Part shown: in pieces, positions 1 to 6,158 of the stretch
Numbering within the stretch: the first letter of the stretch is position 1
Layout of the letters: the number at the start of each line of letters is the position of its first letter
DNA from: Candidatus Thermokryptus sp.
GTDB lineage: Bacteria; Bacteroidota; Ignavibacteria; Kryptoniales; Kryptoniaceae
Direction: 5' to 3'
Assembly (NCBI GenBank): GCA_028276305.1
Contig: JAPYWO010000060.1
Span: 1-6,938 of the forward strand
DNA: 6,938 nucleotides
Notes under the pieces: generated by a model
What the model was told of the DNA's origin: nothing
Seen by the model: the letters and a program-made list of their open reading frames with translations, nothing else
Databases searched by the model: none
Made by a program: the position numbers and the translations under genes

Positions 1-629
1 CATATCACGATACTGATTTAAAGTATGAGGCGATGATTCCCGTCCTTGAAGGTAAAGTTCCCGTTTTCATTCACGCGAATTCTTCAAAGGAAATTTTATC
101 TGCAATTGAATGGGCTGAAAGCGAGGGGCTCAAAATTGTAATCGTTGGTGGCGCTGACTCTTGGAAGGTGGCTGATGTGTTGAAAAATAAAAACATACCC
201 GTGATTTTAACGAACATTCACCGCCTCCCATCAAAAAGATATTCTGATTATGATGAGCCATTCACCGTGGCCTATAAACTTTATAAAGCTGGTGTTAAGT
301 TCTGTATAGGTGGAGAAGGTGGTTATTACAATGAGAGAAATCTCCCATATCAAGCAGGAACTTGCGTTGCGTTTGGTCTTCCAAGGGAAGAGGCATTAAA
401 AGCCATCACAATTTACCCTGCTGAAATACTTGGTGTTGCTGATAAAGTCGGTTCAATTGAACCAGGTAAAGATGCAACCTTAATCGTCACCACTGGTGAC
501 CCGCTTGAGATTTCAACGCAAGTTGTGTATGAGTTCATCCAAGGTAAAAAAGTTGATTTAAGTAATAGGCAGGTCAAGCTTTACGAAAAATATGTTGAAA
601 AATATCGCCGTCTGGGTCTTTTGAAGTGA
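1..629 (+). CDS. Imidazolonepropionase-like amidohydrolase, C-terminal part (5' end outside window)
   Basis: The reading frame is open from the first bases and ends at TGA 627-629, leaving 208 visible codons. An ATG at 33 is internal, because the preceding codons (YHDTDLKYEA) already belong to the protein. Seen: the FIHANSS strand end, a GGADSWKVADVL segment, and the C-terminal block RNLPYQAG, then EALKAITIYPAEILGV, then GSIEPGKDATLIV and GDPLE, ending in YRRLGLLK. The NPA-like block (here YPAE) followed by GxxxxGKDAxLxV is the hallmark of the composite-domain amidohydrolase superfamily, where the last strands rejoin the small beta-sandwich. Homologues hydrolyse amide or cyclic amide bonds, some as secreted peptidases; the substrate cannot be told here. 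Odd: where many relatives carry a metal-binding Asp (GTD-type), this protein has CIGGEGGYYNERN. The N-terminal HxH motif would lie outside the window. A terminator follows directly, so this is the last gene of its transcript. Confidence 0.85.
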   Translation, partial: YHDTDLKYEAMIPVLEGKVPVFIHANSSKEILSAIEWAESEGLKIVIVGGADSWKVADVLKNKNIPVILTNIHRLPSKRYSDYDEPFTVAYKLYKAGVKFCIGGEGGYYNERNLPYQAGTCVAFGLPREEALKAITIYPAEILGVADKVGSIEPGKDATLIVTTGDPLEISTQVVYEFIQGKKVDLSNRQVKLYEKYVEKYRRLGLLK

Positions 630-650
630 GATTTTATTCCGTTAAGTTTT

Positions 651-680
651 AGGGACGCCCTTGTGGCGTCCTTTTTTATT
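651..680 (+). terminator. Rho-independent terminator after the amidohydrolase gene
   Basis: GGACGCC (653-659) pairs perfectly with GGCGTCC (665-671) around a 5-nt loop (CTTGT). The stem extends by a G-U and an A-U pair to 651/673, and the run TTTTTTATTTT begins at 672. It lies 22 nt after the amidohydrolase stop codon on the same strand. It separates that gene from the lysA cluster, so lysA needs its own promoter between about 680 and 757. Confidence 0.93.
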
Positions 681-698
681 TTCAGAGCTTTTTCGCAA

Positions 699-716
699 AA
701 TTTTCATTGGAAAATT
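699..716 (+). other. AT-rich hairpin in the lysA leader
   Basis: AATTTTC (699-705) and GAAAATT (710-716) form a 7-bp inverted repeat around ATTG. A TTGGAAAA direct repeat (707-714 and 721-728) overlaps its right arm. It lies in the only spacer where a lysA promoter could be, so it could be an operator-like site or a weak leader hairpin. In DNA this AT-rich, chance is a serious alternative. I see no confident -35/-10 pair here, and the leader is too short for a lysine riboswitch. Confidence 0.25.
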
Positions 717-757
717 CAACTTGGAAAAGTAATTTTTTTAAAAAAGGAAATTCCAAA

Positions 758-2038
758 ATGCACTTTTATTACAAAGCGGATGAACTTTACTGTGAGAATG
801 TTCCAATTAGAAAGATCGTTGAGGAATTCCAAACGCCAATTTATATCTATAGCAAAGCGCAGATAATTGAAAATTTCAATTTATTGAAAGAATCTCTTCG
901 CGGTCATAAAATCCTTTATGCTTTGAAGGCGAATTCAAACCCAGAGATTTTAAAAATTTTGAAGGAGCTTGGCGCTGGCGCTGATACTGTCTCAGCGGGT
1001 GAAATATATATCGCTTTGAAGTCGGGCTTTAAACCTTCTGATATATCCTTCGCTGGGGTGGGAAAATATGACGAAGAAATAAAATTTGCTATTGAAAATG
1101 ATGTCTTCTCGCTTAATGTTGAAAACGAAGAAGAAATTTACATCATCGCGAAATTAGCGGAAAATTTAAATAAAAAAGTTAGGGTTTTAATACGCATCAA
1201 TCCTGACATTGATGCAAGGACACATCCCTATATCTCAACTGGAATTAAAAACAGTAAATTTGGAATCAACCCAGGTGAAGCACTCAAGGTGTTCAAAAGT
1301 GCAAATAGTATACCTTGGGTTGAAGTCATCGGCATTCACACACATATCGGTTCACAGATCACGGATGTTGAACCGTTTGTTGAGACGGCAAAGTTTATTT
1401 TGAAGTATATTGAGGAACTGAAAAAAGAAGGGATAAAAATTTCGCATATTGATTTTGGCGGTGGGATTGGTGTGAAATATAAAAATGCCTTGAGGTATGA
1501 AAAATTGCCACTTGAAAATGATGAAGACCATGAGTTAAATCTTAAAGAATTTAGCAAGGAAGTTCTGCCATTGCTTGAAAGTTCGGGTTGTGAGATAATG
1601 TTTGAACCGGGGAGATTTATCATTGCAAATGCGGGTATCCTTGTCGGGAAGGTCCTTTATAAAAAGAAAAACGGAGATAAAAATTTCATCATCACTGACA
1701 TTGCCATGACCGAGCTTATAAGACCCGTTCTTTACGGAGCTTATCATCAAATTGTTCCCGTTGAGATCAAATCAACCGAGTTTGAAACAGCCGATATCGT
1801 TGGACCAGTATGTGAAACGAGCGATTTTATAGCCAAGGATAGAAAAATTAACAAAGTTTTAAGAGGTGATTATCTCGCTGTCTTGACATCTGGTGCATAT
1901 GGCTTTGTGGCAAGTTCAAATTACAATTCAAGATTAAGACCAGCAGAAATTCTAATTGATGGGGAAAATTATTATCTTATACGCAGTCGTGAAACTTTTT
2001 CCGATTTGTTAAGTAAAACTATTTTAGCGAAAAAATAA
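758..2038 (+). CDS. lysA: Diaminopimelate decarboxylase LysA
   Basis: A 426-residue PLP enzyme that decarboxylates meso-diaminopimelate to L-lysine, the last step of lysine synthesis, in the cytoplasm. It is a fold-type III (alanine racemase-like) decarboxylase. Seen: TPIYIYS near residue 26, YALKAN with the PLP Schiff-base Lys57, HIGSQ at 196-200, DFGGGIGV with the phosphate-binding glycines at 234-236, and EPGR at 283-286. GPVCETSD supplies the catalytic Cys352 to the partner subunit, and AYGF..SNYNSRLRP near 380-395 closes the site. Length is normal for LysA (about 410-430). I chose ATG 758 (MHFYYKADEL) because AAGGAAA precedes it by 7-8 nt. The in-frame TTG at 707 would add 17 low-complexity residues with no family support. 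It is first in the four-gene cluster; the next gene starts 12 nt downstream. All key residues are present, so it should be active. Confidence 0.96.
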   Translation: MHFYYKADELYCENVPIRKIVEEFQTPIYIYSKAQIIENFNLLKESLRGHKILYALKANSNPEILKILKELGAGADTVSAGEIYIALKSGFKPSDISFAGVGKYDEEIKFAIENDVFSLNVENEEEIYIIAKLAENLNKKVRVLIRINPDIDARTHPYISTGIKNSKFGINPGEALKVFKSANSIPWVEVIGIHTHIGSQITDVEPFVETAKFILKYIEELKKEGIKISHIDFGGGIGVKYKNALRYEKLPLENDEDHELNLKEFSKEVLPLLESSGCEIMFEPGRFIIANAGILVGKVLYKKKNGDKNFIITDIAMTELIRPVLYGAYHQIVPVEIKSTEFETADIVGPVCETSDFIAKDRKINKVLRGDYLAVLTSGAYGFVASSNYNSRLRPAEILIDGENYYLIRSRETFSDLLSKTILAKK

Positions 2039-2050
2039 TGAACGAGGCGT

Positions 2051-2548
2051 ATGAATTCTCATAAAAATAAACTTTGGCTTGGAATTGCTTTCGTAATCAT
2101 TGGAACAGCTTTACTTTTGAATAAATTTGGCATTTTAACTTTCGGCTGGAAAAAAATCGTATCGGTGCTCCTTGTAATCTATGGTGCATACTTGGGTTAT
2201 ATGGGATTTGGTCTTGACTCAAATAGGAAGGTCTTTTGGGGTTCAATCTGGTTCTTCTTCGGGATTTACCTTTTTATTGACTCATCCGGTCTTTTAAACC
2301 CAGAGGTGCATTTCTTCTGGCCAGTTGTCTTAATTACGGTCGGTTTGTCATTTTTAATGGCTTTTGTGAATCGTCCACGGGATATAGCTTTGCTATTGCC
2401 AGCCGTTACCTTAACGGGTATTGGTGTTTTGTTTCTTCTTACAAATCTCGGGGTCATATACTCGTTTGAGCTTTGGGAAAAAACGGAAAAATTATGGCCA
2501 ATTTTATTGATTATCCTTGGACTTTATTTCATACTTAAAAGGGGCTGA
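2051..2548 (+). CDS. Small polytopic membrane protein with DUF5668/LiaF-like transmembrane repeats
   Basis: A 165-residue, very hydrophobic protein with about six predicted transmembrane helices (near residues 8-24, 36-54, 61-76, 88-106, 112-130 and 148-163). The helices fall into three similar pairs. The first helix of each pair carries a (F/T)xxGxxxLL-type core and ends in a (F/S/L)G(I/L/V) turn (KFGIL, SSGLL, NLGVI). The second helix of the pair has WPVVLITVGL or WPILLIILGL, degenerate as KIVSVLLVIYG in the first pair. This matches the LiaI/LiaF-like transmembrane region (DUF5668), found in cell-envelope stress proteins and many uncharacterised membrane proteins; the C-terminal LiaF domain is missing. 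A GAGG Shine-Dalgarno lies at 2044-2047, close to the ATG. The stop overlaps the nfo start by one base (TGATG), so the two are translationally coupled. The function is unknown; a role in envelope sensing is only a guess from the family. Confidence 0.82.
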   Translation: MNSHKNKLWLGIAFVIIGTALLLNKFGILTFGWKKIVSVLLVIYGAYLGYMGFGLDSNRKVFWGSIWFFFGIYLFIDSSGLLNPEVHFFWPVVLITVGLSFLMAFVNRPRDIALLLPAVTLTGIGVLFLLTNLGVIYSFELWEKTEKLWPILLIILGLYFILKRG

Positions 2549-3411
2549 TGGAAAGGCGAAGATTGAACATCGGTGCGCATGTTTCAATTTCGGGTGGTAT
2601 TTACAAATCGGTTTCAAGAGCTATAGGCATTGGCTGTGAAGTGATGCAGATTTTCGTAAAAAGCAACGCGCAATGGAAAGCGCGGAAATTTACAAAGGGC
2701 GAGATAGAAAAATTTAAAGTTGAATTGAAAAGAGCCGATATTCATCCTGTCATCGTGCATAGTTCGTATTTAATAAATTTGTGTTCAGCAGATAGGGAAG
2801 TTCTGAATAAATCAAGAGTCGCTTTTATTGATGAGTTGAAGCGATGTGAAAGTATAGGAGCGGATTATTTTGTTTTTCATCCGGGGGCACATCTTGGGAA
2901 GGGACTTGACTATGGGATCAAGTTGACCGCTGAATCACTTAACATAATCCACGAAAAAACAAAAGGTTTCAAAACTTTAAGTGTAATTGAAGTTACAGCA
3001 GGTCAAGGTTCTACAATTGGATATAGGTTTGAGCAGATAGCGAAGATAATTGAACTTGTTGAAGATAAAAAAAGAGTCGGGGTTTGTATTGATACATGTC
3101 ATATTTTTTCAGCTGGTTATGACATCAGAAGCGAAAAAGGATGTGAAAAAACTTTTTCGGAGTTTGACGCTATAGTTGGAATTGAAAAAATAAAGGTCTT
3201 TCATCTCAACGACTCAATGCGTGAATTTAATTCTCGCGTTGATAGACATTATCACATAGGCAAAGGATTTATCGGAAAGGAAGCTTTTGCTTACATAATG
3301 CGAAATCCAATTTTTACAGTGATACCGAAAATTATAGAAACACCAAAAGGAAATGATGATAGATTTGATCTGATGAACCTTAAAACACTGCGAAAACTTG
3401 CTTTACTATGA
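2548..3411 (+). CDS. nfo: Endonuclease IV (AP endonuclease)
   Basis: A 287-residue enzyme that cuts DNA 5' to abasic sites in base-excision repair and also clears blocked 3' ends. It is a TIM barrel with three zinc ions. All nine ligands of the E. coli enzyme are present in order: His71 (VHSSY), His111 (FHPGAH), Glu148 (IEVTAGQG), Asp182 and His185 (DTCH), His219 (FHLND), Asp232 and His234 (VDRHYHIGKG), and Glu264 (IIETPKG). Each is offset by only two or three residues from E. coli Nfo (285 residues), so the protein is full length and probably active. The N-terminal GAHVSISGG block is also typical. The start ATG shares its A with the stop codon of the preceding gene, with an AAGGGG stretch just upstream. 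The stop overlaps the next start as ATGA. Expression therefore appears tied to the lysA cluster rather than to a damage regulon. Confidence 0.97.
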   Translation: MERRRLNIGAHVSISGGIYKSVSRAIGIGCEVMQIFVKSNAQWKARKFTKGEIEKFKVELKRADIHPVIVHSSYLINLCSADREVLNKSRVAFIDELKRCESIGADYFVFHPGAHLGKGLDYGIKLTAESLNIIHEKTKGFKTLSVIEVTAGQGSTIGYRFEQIAKIIELVEDKKRVGVCIDTCHIFSAGYDIRSEKGCEKTFSEFDAIVGIEKIKVFHLNDSMREFNSRVDRHYHIGKGFIGKEAFAYIMRNPIFTVIPKIIETPKGNDDRFDLMNLKTLRKLALL

Positions 3412-5201
3412 TTGAAAAACTTAAAGCTGAAAGTTATTCACTTTTTCCAGCGCTTGTGTCTTTTCTTGTCTATCTTTATACACTGAGTCCATCGGTTGAT
3501 TTCATAGATTCTGGCGAATTAACTGCGGTTTCATTTACGCTTGGCATAGCACATCCGACGGGTTATCCTCTCTTTACATTTATTTCTCGCGTTTTTTTAC
3601 TTCTTCCTTTGCCTCTGCGTGTGATTTCAAAGGCGAACTTGTTTTCAGCCCTGTCTTCTTCGCTTGCCATTTTCTTCTTCGCAAAATTTTTAATTTCAAT
3701 CGCTGATAAAAAAGCAAAAGACACAAAACTTTTCGCTTCATTGGCATCCCTTGCCCTTTCTTTGAGTTTATTTTTCTGGGAACAAGCGCTGTCTTTTGAG
3801 GTTTATTCTTTTCAATCTTTCCTGATTTCTCTGGTCCTTTACTCTCTTTTTAAATTTAGATCAACAGGTGACTTGCGATATTTCTTCTTTTTTAGCTTCC
3901 TTCTCGGTCTTTCGTTCACAAATCATCTCACGATAATTTTCCTCATACCATCTGTGATATATATTTTCATCTCTGAATTTCGCAGGGAAATAAATTTTAA
4001 AATTTCCCTCTTTTCCCTTGTTCTTTTCTTAATCGGTTTGACGCCTTTCGTTTATCTGCCTATAAGAGCTAAAACTGGCTCTTTCTTGAATTGGGGTGAC
4101 CCGTCAACGCTTGAAAATTTTTTAAACCATATCACCGGTAAACAATATCGTGTTTGGGCTTTCTCTTCTTTTGAGGTTATGATGCGCCAGATTTCATATT
4201 ATGTTTCAACTCTCCCGGAAAACTTCGGATATTTTGTAATTTTATTCGCTTTAATCGGGCTTGTGAAAATTTTAAAGTTTGACAAAAAAATATCCCGATT
4301 TACACTCATCGCTTTTATCACTTGCCTTATAATTTCTTCAAATTATGATATACACGATATAGACGCATATTTTCTTGTGTCGTATTTTATCCTTGCGGTG
4401 TGGATTTTTCACGGTATGACGCATCTACCAAGCCGAATTCCAAAACCGTTTGTCGTTGCTTTTGGTGTTGTCTGTATAATCTCAACCATTGGATTTAACT
4501 TTAAAAAAGTAAATAAATCCGAAAATTTCCTTCCCGAAAATTACACGCTCAACATTTTAAACTATCTCAAAAGGAACGCAATTGTAATTTCATATCAGTG
4601 GGATTACTTCGTTTCGCCTGCTTTGTACTTTCAACTTGTTGAAGGTATAAGAAAAGATGTCGTTGTAATTGATAAAGAACTTCTCCGTCGTTCGTGGTAT
4701 ATTAAACAACTTGAAAAAAATTATCCATGGTTAATTCAGAAATCAAGTGAAGAGGTCAATGCATTTCTCGTTGAGCTTTATAAGTTTGAACACAACCTTC
4801 CTTATGATCCGATGGTGATTGAGGAAAAATTCATAAAGATGATTAATAGTTTTATTGACAAAAACATAGAAGAAAGACCCGTTTATGTTGGGATTGAAAT
4901 TGAACCAGAGATAGGGAAGAAGTACAATAGAGTTCCCGAAGGTTTTATGTTTGCGCTTTATAAAGATGACGATTACAAAGATTATAATTTTGCTGGGTTT
5001 GAAGTCAGGGGGAGGATTTATAATAAGTATTTTGATAACCTTTTAAATTTGATCGTCAAAATGATTTTGAATCGTGGAATTTATGAGTTTAAGCATGGCA
5101 AAAGGGATAAAGCAAAATTTTATTTTGAGGAAGCTTTAAGGATTAAACCTGAATCGGTTGAGGCAAAATTATGGCTTGAGAGGGCAGTTAAGGGCGGTTA
5201 A
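3408..5201 (+). CDS. DUF2723 (TMEM260-like) membrane protein, probable GT-C glycosyltransferase, with C-terminal TPR-like segment
   Basis: A 597-residue protein. The first helix (about 12-28) is followed by the DUF2723 signature: DSGEL at 34-38 and then LGIAHPTGYPL at 45-55. About ten further hydrophobic helices run to roughly residue 365, including the IHDIDAYFLVSYF block near 315-328. A soluble C-terminal part follows, and its last 45 residues (NRGIYEFKHGK...AKFYFEEALRIKPES) read as one tetratricopeptide-like repeat. The family is common in Bacteroidetes/Ignavibacteria-type bacteria. The animal relative TMEM260 is a protein O-mannosyltransferase, and acidic residues in the first external loop (here Asp34, Glu37) are typical of GT-C enzymes. 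By analogy this protein would move a sugar from a lipid carrier to a protein or glycan outside the cytoplasmic membrane; acceptor and sugar are unknown. The start overlaps the nfo stop by 4 nt (ATGA), indicating coupling. Its stop TAA overlaps the stop of the opposing DUF2203 gene. Confidence 0.88.
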   Translation: MIEKLKAESYSLFPALVSFLVYLYTLSPSVDFIDSGELTAVSFTLGIAHPTGYPLFTFISRVFLLLPLPLRVISKANLFSALSSSLAIFFFAKFLISIADKKAKDTKLFASLASLALSLSLFFWEQALSFEVYSFQSFLISLVLYSLFKFRSTGDLRYFFFFSFLLGLSFTNHLTIIFLIPSVIYIFISEFRREINFKISLFSLVLFLIGLTPFVYLPIRAKTGSFLNWGDPSTLENFLNHITGKQYRVWAFSSFEVMMRQISYYVSTLPENFGYFVILFALIGLVKILKFDKKISRFTLIAFITCLIISSNYDIHDIDAYFLVSYFILAVWIFHGMTHLPSRIPKPFVVAFGVVCIISTIGFNFKKVNKSENFLPENYTLNILNYLKRNAIVISYQWDYFVSPALYFQLVEGIRKDVVVIDKELLRRSWYIKQLEKNYPWLIQKSSEEVNAFLVELYKFEHNLPYDPMVIEEKFIKMINSFIDKNIEERPVYVGIEIEPEIGKKYNRVPEGFMFALYKDDDYKDYNFAGFEVRGRIYNKYFDNLLNLIVKMILNRGIYEFKHGKRDKAKFYFEEALRIKPESVEAKLWLERAVKGG

Positions 5202-5587
5202 ATCTCGTCAAGCGGTCTTCTACCCATAAAACCATCGCTAATTGTGTGCCAGTATTGAATGTCATCCTCTCCAAACATCCAGCAAAGATAAACCTCTTCT
5301 CCATTTTTCCTTATGTATGGAAAATCTATAAGACCTTGATCAATTCCTTTGACGAGTGCTCCGAGCGATTCAATCCTTTCAATTATTGCTACAAGCTCTT
5401 CAAGCTCTGGGGGATAGTTTTTCAGTCCATTTGGACCGCCAGTGAAGTATTTATGCCTGTAGATATCATATCCCTTTGCGTCGAGGGTTTTCTTTAGTTC
5501 AATTAGGCGCGCAACGAGCGGTTTTATCTGTTCAAGAAGTTGCCTTGCTGATTCAAGTGTGAAATGTTTTTGGTGAATATAGCTCAT
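5198..5587 (-). CDS. DUF2203 family protein
   Basis: A 129-residue soluble protein of unknown function. The N-terminal part (KHFTLESARQLLEQIKP, residues 7-23) starts a long helical region to about residue 84, probably a helical hairpin or short coiled coil. The C-terminal half carries the family's conserved blocks: GLIDFP at 85-90, VYLCW at 99-103, GEDDIQYWH at 106-114 and GFMGRRPL at 119-126. The length is typical, and no signal peptide or membrane segment is present. The conserved Cys, Trp and His residues suggest a binding or catalytic site, but no activity is known to me. Its ATG overlaps the amzA stop as ATGA, so it is probably translated by reinitiation after amzA; no good Shine-Dalgarno is visible. 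The TAA stop overlaps the opposing DUF2723 stop within TTAA. Confidence 0.88.
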   Translation of the reverse strand: MSYIHQKHFTLESARQLLEQIKPLVARLIELKKTLDAKGYDIYRHKYFTGGPNGLKNYPPELEELVAIIERIESLGALVKGIDQGLIDFPYIRKNGEEVYLCWMFGEDDIQYWHTISDGFMGRRPLDEI

Positions 5588-6114
5588 TTGATCTCGGTAA
5601 TTTTAATTTTGCATCTATCACAAAATAAGAAACCTTTCCTATCAGTATCAAATATAGAATTTGAGAAAAACATCACGCAATTTGGGTTCTTGCAATGTTT
5701 TAAATTTAGCAAATGCCCAATTTCGTGGACAGCTTCAGTTAAAACTCTCCTTTCAAAAATTTTCAAATCTTTCCTTTCACCGTAATATTCGGGTTTTAGC
5801 CGATGGGTTGAGATTATGCAAATGCCAAGGTCTGGTCTTGCCTCGCCGAAGACGAAATTTAAGCCCTCAACATATAGGTCAACCTCGGTAACGGAAAGCA
5901 CAAGTTGACATGGTTTTTCTGAAAGTGAGTTTGATATAAATGAGATTATCGTTGAGGAATGAAATTGTTTTCGTTTCGGGTTAAAGCTTTGAATCGGAAT
6001 GGGGAGTTTGAGGATTTCTTTTATGTTCCAATTGAAATGGCGCGGGAAATTTCTTTCAATTATTTCTATCGTTTGTTCATCTACTTCGCCAACTTTTGCA
6101 AGGCAGATATCCAT
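5584..6114 (-). CDS. amzA: Archaemetzincin-type zinc metalloprotease
   Basis: A 176-residue putative zinc peptidase of the archaemetzincin family (MEROPS M54). The active-site string HEIGHLLNLKHC (130-141) gives the three zinc-binding His (130, 134, 140) and the general base Glu131. It continues into the family's second zinc site: Cys141, Cys146 before the Met-turn residue Met148, and then CDRC at 165-168. Upstream blocks also fit: the N-terminal GEVDEQTIEIIER, VTEVDLYVEGLNFVFGEA near 75-92, and ICIISTHRLKPEYYGE. Odd: the consensus HExxHxxGxxH has Gly where this protein has Asn137. There is no signal peptide, so it should be cytoplasmic. The start ATG has no Shine-Dalgarno and lies just 10 nt after the terminator hairpin of the upstream sod gene. 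It is coupled by ATGA to the DUF2203 gene. The physiological substrate of bacterial members is unknown. Confidence 0.92.
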   Translation of the reverse strand: MDICLAKVGEVDEQTIEIIERNFPRHFNWNIKEILKLPIPIQSFNPKRKQFHSSTIISFISNSLSEKPCQLVLSVTEVDLYVEGLNFVFGEARPDLGICIISTHRLKPEYYGERKDLKIFERRVLTEAVHEIGHLLNLKHCKNPNCVMFFSNSIFDTDRKGFLFCDRCKIKITEIK

Positions 6115-6122
6115 TGAATACG

Positions 6123-6158
6123 AAAACGGGAGCGGATGGGCGCTCCCGTTAATTTTTT
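6123..6158 (-). terminator. Hairpin terminator after sod, symmetrical enough to act on both strands
   Basis: AACGGGAGCG (6125-6134) pairs perfectly with CGCTCCCGTT (6141-6150) around a 6-nt loop. For the sod transcript (- strand) the stem begins 6 nt after the stop codon and is followed by TTTT and then C. On the + strand the same stem is followed by AATTTTTT (6151-6158), which is the better U-tract. It may therefore also stop + strand transcripts arriving from the DUF2723 direction. Confidence 0.85.

Noticed and set aside
33..35. ATG 33 as the start of the amidohydrolase
   Set aside because: The frame is open to the left edge, and a protein starting there would lack the N-terminal half of the amidohydrolase fold.
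707..757. Upstream TTG start extending LysA by 17 residues
   Set aside because: The added stretch is low-complexity, lies in the hairpin leader and has no LysA family counterpart. ATG 758 has an AAGGAAA site at suitable spacing.
660..757. Lysine riboswitch before lysA
   Set aside because: The leader after the terminator is under 80 nt and lacks the multi-helix architecture of the lysine aptamer, which is well over 150 nt.
1336..1750. Open frames on the - strand inside lysA
   Set aside because: They lie wholly within the conserved lysA coding sequence and have no recognisable motifs.
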